The notes under the pieces are model-generated. The model saw only the letters and a program-made list of their open reading frames with translations. It was not told the origin of the DNA and did no database searches. DNA of 57,057 nucleotides. Source: Pestalotiopsis fici W106-1 (Eukaryota > Ascomycota > Sordariomycetes > Amphisphaeriales > Sporocadaceae). Position numbers and translations under genes: made by a program. Positions 52,001 through 57,057 of this stretch are shown piece after piece (position 1 is the first letter of the stretch; each line of letters begins with the position of its first letter). The DNA is taken from positions 4,241,739 to 4,298,795 of the forward strand of contig NW_006917093.1 in NCBI RefSeq assembly GCF_000516985.1, given 5' to 3'.

Positions 52001-52926
52001 ACAACGGCGGAGACTTGGAGACCTGTAATGGAGGAGGTGGGATGGATCTTGAGGCGTACAACATGCGCCATTGTGCCAACAGGCACCAATTTCATTTGTT
52101 TTGCACATACCCCCCAATACCCATCCACAGTTGGGTTCTGATCAGTTACACCTGGCATTAAGATCTTTAGGCGTTGGCTATAGTAGAAGCCGTTCTGGTA
52201 TTTATGTGTACACTTTCTGCTCTAATTGAGCCTCCTTCGATGGCACGGGTCATCGGAACTGGTGTAATAGCTACCACCTTGGCAAGGGACAATACAAAAA
52301 AAAGCATCATTATCTTGTGTGCGCTATTGGTAGCATACTCCTACCTTTAGCTCTATCTTCCCATTCGTATGTTCAAAATATTGACAAATTTGACACCAAA
52401 CAGACCGAGAGCACAATAGAGGTCAGTCGGCTGGACGGACTGTGACGTGGGCGACGATCCATCCTTTCTCACCCAGGCCACCATGAAAGGCCACGGCCGA
52501 CTGCCGATTTCATTGTACAGACGAGGTTGCCAAGAGCACCGGGCGATCGTGAGTCGGAATGTGTTGCCTTGTTGGTTTTCTCTTGGATAGTTACGTAGAA
52601 GATTGCTCCATGTGCTCGAGTTACAGGTAACCTGTTGGTAGGTATTTTCCGAGACATGATGTGGGACCAGCGAACAAGTTTTCAAAAGGCAAGTCTTCCG
52701 AAGGAAATCCAGGGGGAACAATGTGAGAAAATCACCTTTTAGTACTTATATTACTGCGTAATATACTGGTGGTTCTCCCAATCTATCACGCCGGCTGTGG
52801 CATTGGTGGTGCCTCTGTTGACTATTGTGGAGTTGTCGTCTATGGCGCACGTTAAAGACTGCAGCATGATCCAAACATACTCTTTGGACTGGTTGAATCT
52901 CGGGTGTTTTGTCTCTTTCAATACTA

Positions 52927-53265
52927 ACATGTGGCACCGCAGCCCGAGGGGAAGCTCTCGGGCACGGGTTGGCACGAATCAATCTTCCTCATGTCGGGAC
53001 AGCCACAGCCAAGGCTAAACCAGGGATCGAACATGCTTTGGTACAGATCACCAATTCATTCGTCGCTCAGAACGATGGAGCAGGTTCCATCGTCTCGATC
53101 GGGGTGGTTGCGGAGACCATCCGAGTATTCGTAGTTCATGTTCCATTTGACGATGCAGACATTCTCACTGCCATTTGGGCAAAATTGGAATATGACTGTG
53201 AAATATTGCGAATAGTGCCAAAGAGTGGCAGCACCAGCAACGAAGGTGAGACGCAGATAAGATGG
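52927..53265 (-). pseudogene. possible remnant of a Cys-rich secreted protein gene
   Basis: One minus-strand frame stays open for 112 codons except for a single TGA at 53056-53058. The two parts (69 and 43 codons) contain eight Cys in total, in contexts such as FQFCPNGSENVCIV, DGTCSIV, LGCGCPDM, and SGCGATC, plus several Trp, Tyr and Asn, as in small secreted fungal proteins. No start codon with a signal peptide and no splice pair that removes the TGA was found, so it is either a broken gene, a mis-spliced real one or chance. Function unknown. Confidence 0.22.
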
Positions 53266-53759
53266 TCATCCTTTGGATTTCAATCATCCACATTGAATCA
53301 TGTTACTCGACAGCGGATACCCAAACTGTGCCATATACAAGACTCAAGATGTCTTTGGTGGCAATGATGATTTTGACAGTCTGGGCTCCAAGTCTGGGTA
53401 AGCTCAACCGGAGAAAGACATGTACTGAAAAGCAGAAGCCAAGACGAGTATGGCACAGAGGTTACTCTGTGTTTTTAGACATTGCCCAACCAGACAAGGG
53501 CTGTAGCGATCGGCTACATTCCCGTCAGGTTATATCCAAGCCCGCGGAACTGGAAGCGGGAGTAGTGTAGTCTGCCTGCATGGCCGTGATGGCAAGGGAA
53601 TGGAGCCCATAGAGGTCAGAGTGCCTCCCGAATAGCAGAATGCCGGTTCCCTGCCGCAATTCAACATCAGAGACAGCTGTTGGCAATGGAGAGGCGATTA
53701 CTGTCCGAGCCTTCCAGCCGGAAAAACGTGATATCTTATAAGATACCCTGGAATATTGC

Positions 53760-53781
53760 AAAAAAAAAAAAAAAAAAAAAA
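53760..53781. repeat. poly-A tract (22 nt)
   Basis: An uninterrupted run of 22 adenines; no retroelement body is recognisable upstream of it. Confidence 0.9.
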
Positions 53782-54071
53782 CTCAAGCGCATATAACCAC
53801 CAAGAAGCGCACAATGCCGGGAGAACGAGAAGAAGACTTTCGAGCTCTAAGCTAATTTCTCATGCTCTAGGCACGTACTTTTGCAGCGGTATGCTATTCA
53901 GCACGGTCGATCTGCGTCTTATACAAGGAGAATGGTAAGCCCAAGGGCATATACACCTTGGTGGCAGGAAACTAGAATAGATCGAAAAGAGCTAGCTGGA
54001 GGGATTGGCTTTCGGACTTCTGAATATATATGGTAGATGTCACAAATAGAAAAATTGGACAAACTGAATAT

Positions 54072-54159
54072 ATTTCAAATTATATAAGCCATTTGCTTCA
54101 CAATAATAAGCTTATTAAATGCGTACTTTGTCGGAAACGGAATACTCATAATTTGAAAT
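54072..54159. repeat. 12-bp inverted repeat in AT-rich sequence
   Basis: ATTTCAAATTAT at 54072-54083 and its exact reverse complement at 54148-54159, 64 bp apart, in a very AT-rich stretch. It could form a hairpin or bound a tiny element, but AT-rich sequence makes chance matches likely. Confidence 0.4.
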
Positions 54160-55033
54160 GGATTAGCAAATATTTTTGTATATAATCGCGTTTTCTTTTC
54201 TCTTTTTCATCTTTTTTCTTTCTTTCTTTTTTCTTTTTTTCGTAGTTATATAAGCTTGCGAATAATGGAATATACGGTTCTGTCTGCGCTATGAATATTC
54301 TTGCGTATGTCTGCTAGCGACATGGGAATGAATGTCACTAGCAAGTCCCCACTCCACGATGCAATCTGGGGTATAGGCTGTCCACTTCCGAGAGTGAATA
54401 TTTGATAATCACTTACCTTCTTCTAATAAAATAATAGAGAAATCAACGCAATTTGGCACGATTGCGCACTGGGTTAGTATATCTCAAAATCATCTGTGAT
54501 TCAAATTTAAATTAAAGAATAAATACAATAAAGCTACATGGTGGCTGGTCTATGGCGCCCTGAATGCTATTGATGCCATTTGAACTTTTTGACCAGATTG
54601 CCGTGTTTGATTCCGCCAATCGGAACATGTATCTCGTCCAGTCTTCAGCATAGTTCTCCAGCGCAGGGGACAGTGATGACCAATACATTCATGTAGGTGT
54701 GTCTTCGTATGTACCTATGATAAGGAGTGGACCGGTTTTAGGCCCTGCATACTCTTCCGTCTGGGGTCTATCACGCTTGCAGGCTTCCCTAATGCCTTGA
54801 TAGACGCTCGAGATCTCTTATCTGTTTCATCGAAAACGCCACCTCGGCTCAGCCGTGGATGCAGCCGAGTATCGCCGCCACCCCACGAGAGAACCCCTGT
54901 GGTTCTAGGTTCAGAGTTACATATACGTAGGTGTTCTTGTGCTTATCTAATTTGGCATTGGCTTCTTCTTCTTCTTTGTTGTTCCCAACATTCAACTTTT
55001 GTGGCAACCTTGCTCATTATCAAAAACATCAAG

Positions 55034-56847
55034 ATGGGGGAACCAAAACCATTGGACATGACAAGTCAAGATGTCGTAGGCCAAGGATATACAGACGATG
55101 GCGACATCATTGGCGATGTCCTCAGCACCACCGAGGACATGCGGGACATGCGCCGATTGGGGAAGAAGCAGGAGTTTCGACGCAACTTTCAATTCCTCAG
55201 CACGCTCGGCTTCGTGAGCATCTACATGGCCACGTGGGAGTTTGTACTTGTGTCGTTGAGCGTCGGGTTTGCCAATGGAGGGTTTGGCGGACTTTTCTGG
55301 TGCTTCATCACGACCGTCTTGTGCTACTCGACCATTGTCGCTAGCCTGGCCGAAATGGCCTCCATGGCTCCCACTGCAGGCGGGCAGTATCACTGGGTGA
55401 GCGAGTTTGCGCCACCGAGCGCGCAGAGAGTGTTGAGTTATGCGAGCGGCTGGATGTCTACGCTGGGATGGCTGGCCAGCGTTGCAAGCAGCAACTATGT
55501 CGTCGCGCTGCAAATCGAGGCCATGATAGAGGTTTTGCAGCCGGACTTTGTGTTTGAAAACTGGCACCTCACATTGATCATGTGGGCCTTCATCGGTGTG
55601 ACCATCGTGTTCAATACTTGGGGAGCCCGAGTGTTGCCTGCTCTGGAGACGGCAAGTTTGATCGGTCATATTGCCGGATTTTTCGTAGTCATGATTTCGC
55701 TTTTAGTATTATGTCCCAAGAATAGTGCCCGCGGTAAGTCCTGCCTACCTCTAAGTTCAAAAGAGGAGTTGCTAACGTCTCTAACAGAGGTCTTTACTGA
55801 TTTCCAGAGCAGTAGTGGTTGGAGCATTGGCAGTGCGTACCTCATCAGCCAAGTGACGGTCATGTATTGCAATCTTGGATCAGACTCGGTGGTACATATT
55901 TCTGAGGAGGTTCAAGACGCCTCCTTGATTGTGCCGAAATGCATGTACGTAATACTCATGGCTGCCAGAACAGAATATGACTTTCTCACTAACTCTGCCA
56001 GGTGGTATTCTTACATTGGCAACGTCATTCTGGGTATAACAATGCTCATTACAATGCTCTATTGTCTTCCAGAATTGGGGCAAGTCGTAAGATTTATCAT
56101 AATGCCATTTGTACAGGAATTGCGTCAAGCTGACATCTGAACAAGGTCGACTCGGACGTGCCGTATCTCATTCTCTTCAACAACACAGGCTCTCCTGCGC
56201 TATCAATAGTGCTCAATGTCATACTTTTCCTGCTTATTTATTCGGGAAATATCACTGCACTTGCAACCTGTGCACGAGAAGTCTTTGCGTTTGGTCGAGA
56301 TAGAGGATTGCCATGGTCGAGGGTTGTGAGCAAAATGTAAGTTTCAGTGCACCACGACGATGAAGACGCCACACTGACGAGAATCAGGGATCCAAAATAC
56401 CACGTACCCATGAACGCAGTCTACATCACTTCCGTACTTGTTGCAATCCTGGCTCTGGTTCAGTTGGGTTCCACTGTCGCATTCAACACCATTGTCTCGC
56501 TCTCCGTACTTGGCCTTTTGAGCACGTACTTGATCAGTATCGGCAGTGTCTTGTGGATGCGTATTAAGGGTCAAAAACTGCCTCCAGCAAGATGGAGTCT
56601 GGGTCGTCTTGGTCTGCCCGTCAATGCATTTGCCGTCTTTTATTGCGCCTTTATTATCATCTTTGCCAGCTTTCCGACTGCTGTTCCCGTGGATACGGAA
56701 AGTGCCAACTGGGCTCCTGCGGTCTGGGTCGGTGTCATTATCATCTCCGGAGTTGTCTATATGGTGCACGGAAAGCAGCATTACCAGGCGCCTGTTGATT
56801 TCGTTGAAGGCCGCAAAGCTCCTGGCATAGGCCTGCAGTCATCATAA
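55034..56847 (+). CDS. APC-superfamily amino acid/choline-type permease
   Basis: Five exons: 55034-55733, 55788-55944, 56002-56086, 56146-56336 and 56388-56847; introns 54, 57, 59 and 51 nt; 530 aa. A plasma-membrane transporter of the fungal amino acid-choline (GABA/choline) permease group is indicated by the acidic cytosolic N-terminus, about 12 hydrophobic helices, and family motifs EMASMAPTAGGQYHW, NTWGARVLP, KNSAREVFTDF, LGSDSVVHISEEVQDA, and TALATCAREVFAFGRDRGLPWS. All splices preserve these motifs, and the second restores PKCMWYSYIGN. The start is ATG 55034 (aagATGGGG); the open frame upstream lacks an ATG. Substrate cannot be told from sequence: choline, GABA or other amino acids are possible. 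It ends just before a TTTCTC microsatellite. Confidence 0.9.
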
Positions 56848-57026
56848 GAAGATAGAAACTTAGTAGTCCAGGCGGGATTAGCGTGTGGATGTTATTGCAA
56901 TTATACCTTGTGATATAAAAAATATTATAATTTATATTATTTCCGGTAAAAAAAAGAATTTCTATTATCAAAAGTATAATTAGGAAAAAGAATTTAGAAG
57001 AAATTTAAGCTTTTTTTATATGTTAA

Positions 57027-57057
57027 TTTCTCTTTCTCTTTCTCTTTCTCTTTCTCT
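57027..57057. repeat. (TTTCTC)n microsatellite at the right edge
   Basis: About five tandem hexamers reaching the window end, so full length is unknown. Confidence 0.9.

Larger units (their letters stand above)
52001..55033. other. 3-kb intergenic region with Cys-rich remnant and AT-rich part
   Basis: Holds a possible decayed Cys-rich reading frame on the minus strand (52927-53265), an A22 run at 53760-53781 and an AT-rich 54.0-54.6 kb part with a 12-bp inverted repeat. The last 230 bases before 55034 should be the permease leader. No intact gene was found. Confidence 0.45.

Noticed and set aside
52909..53367. 152-codon plus-strand frame opposite the Cys-rich remnant
   Set aside because: No motif and no supporting splice or start context; probably the antisense shadow of the other strand.
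54797..55033. 79-residue upstream extension of the permease
   Set aside because: It begins at TTG and contains no in-frame ATG before 55034; homologous permeases begin near MGEPK.

Overview
The window is nuclear DNA of a filamentous ascomycete (Pezizomycotina, most likely a Sordariomycete). Genes sit far apart on both strands with long non-coding spacers. Nearly all introns are 51-77 nt, with GTANGT-like donors, CTAAC/CTGAC branch points and YAG acceptors. Protein families such as Zn2Cys6 regulators, a fungal bZIP/DUF3425-like factor, a Bqt4-like APSES protein and a CCHC zinc-knuckle protein fit this. I found no tRNA, rRNA, CRISPR array or intact transposon. I assembled 19 multi- or single-exon genes with good support, plus one uncertain ORF. 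Exon limits were inferred by eye from splice signals, reading frame and family conservation.

Left part (1-11.2 kb) is accessory in character: a 99-aa single-TM protein, three oxidoreductases (two SDRs, one zinc-free MDR), a Mid2-like single-pass membrane protein, and a Zn2Cys6 regulator divergent from the MDR. Their shared promoter holds two CCGCGG palindromes. This could be a small regulated redox module, but no backbone synthase is present.

Middle part (11.4-27.8 kb) is mostly housekeeping: an RBM26/27-like RNA-binding protein, histidinol-phosphate phosphatase with a TGACTCA (Gcn4/CPC1) site upstream, methylenetetrahydrofolate reductase, a bZIP-like factor, and the Hrq1 helicase. Hrq1 is preceded by a three-copy CCAAT-box-bearing minisatellite and a tiny poly-Asn uORF.

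The 30-38 kb part holds a divergent kinesin-14, a PaiB-type FMN-binding protein, a GFA-fold zinc protein, a third SDR and an unidentified acidic ORF. The 39-52 kb part is conserved again: a zinc-knuckle protein ending in a 13-nt coding exon, the PPG1 phosphatase, Rho GDI (with an exceptional 1150-nt first intron) and a Bqt4-like tail-anchored nuclear-envelope protein. The right end (52-57 kb) has possible remains of a Cys-rich gene, AT-rich sequence, and a five-exon APC-family permease.

No clearly new multi-gene system is evident. The items most worth following are the divergent kinesin, the long RDI1 intron, the CCGCGG-bearing divergent promoter, the ketoreductase with Arg in place of the catalytic Lys, the near-perfect 22-bp inverted repeat at 28.3-28.5 kb, and the Cys-rich remnant.
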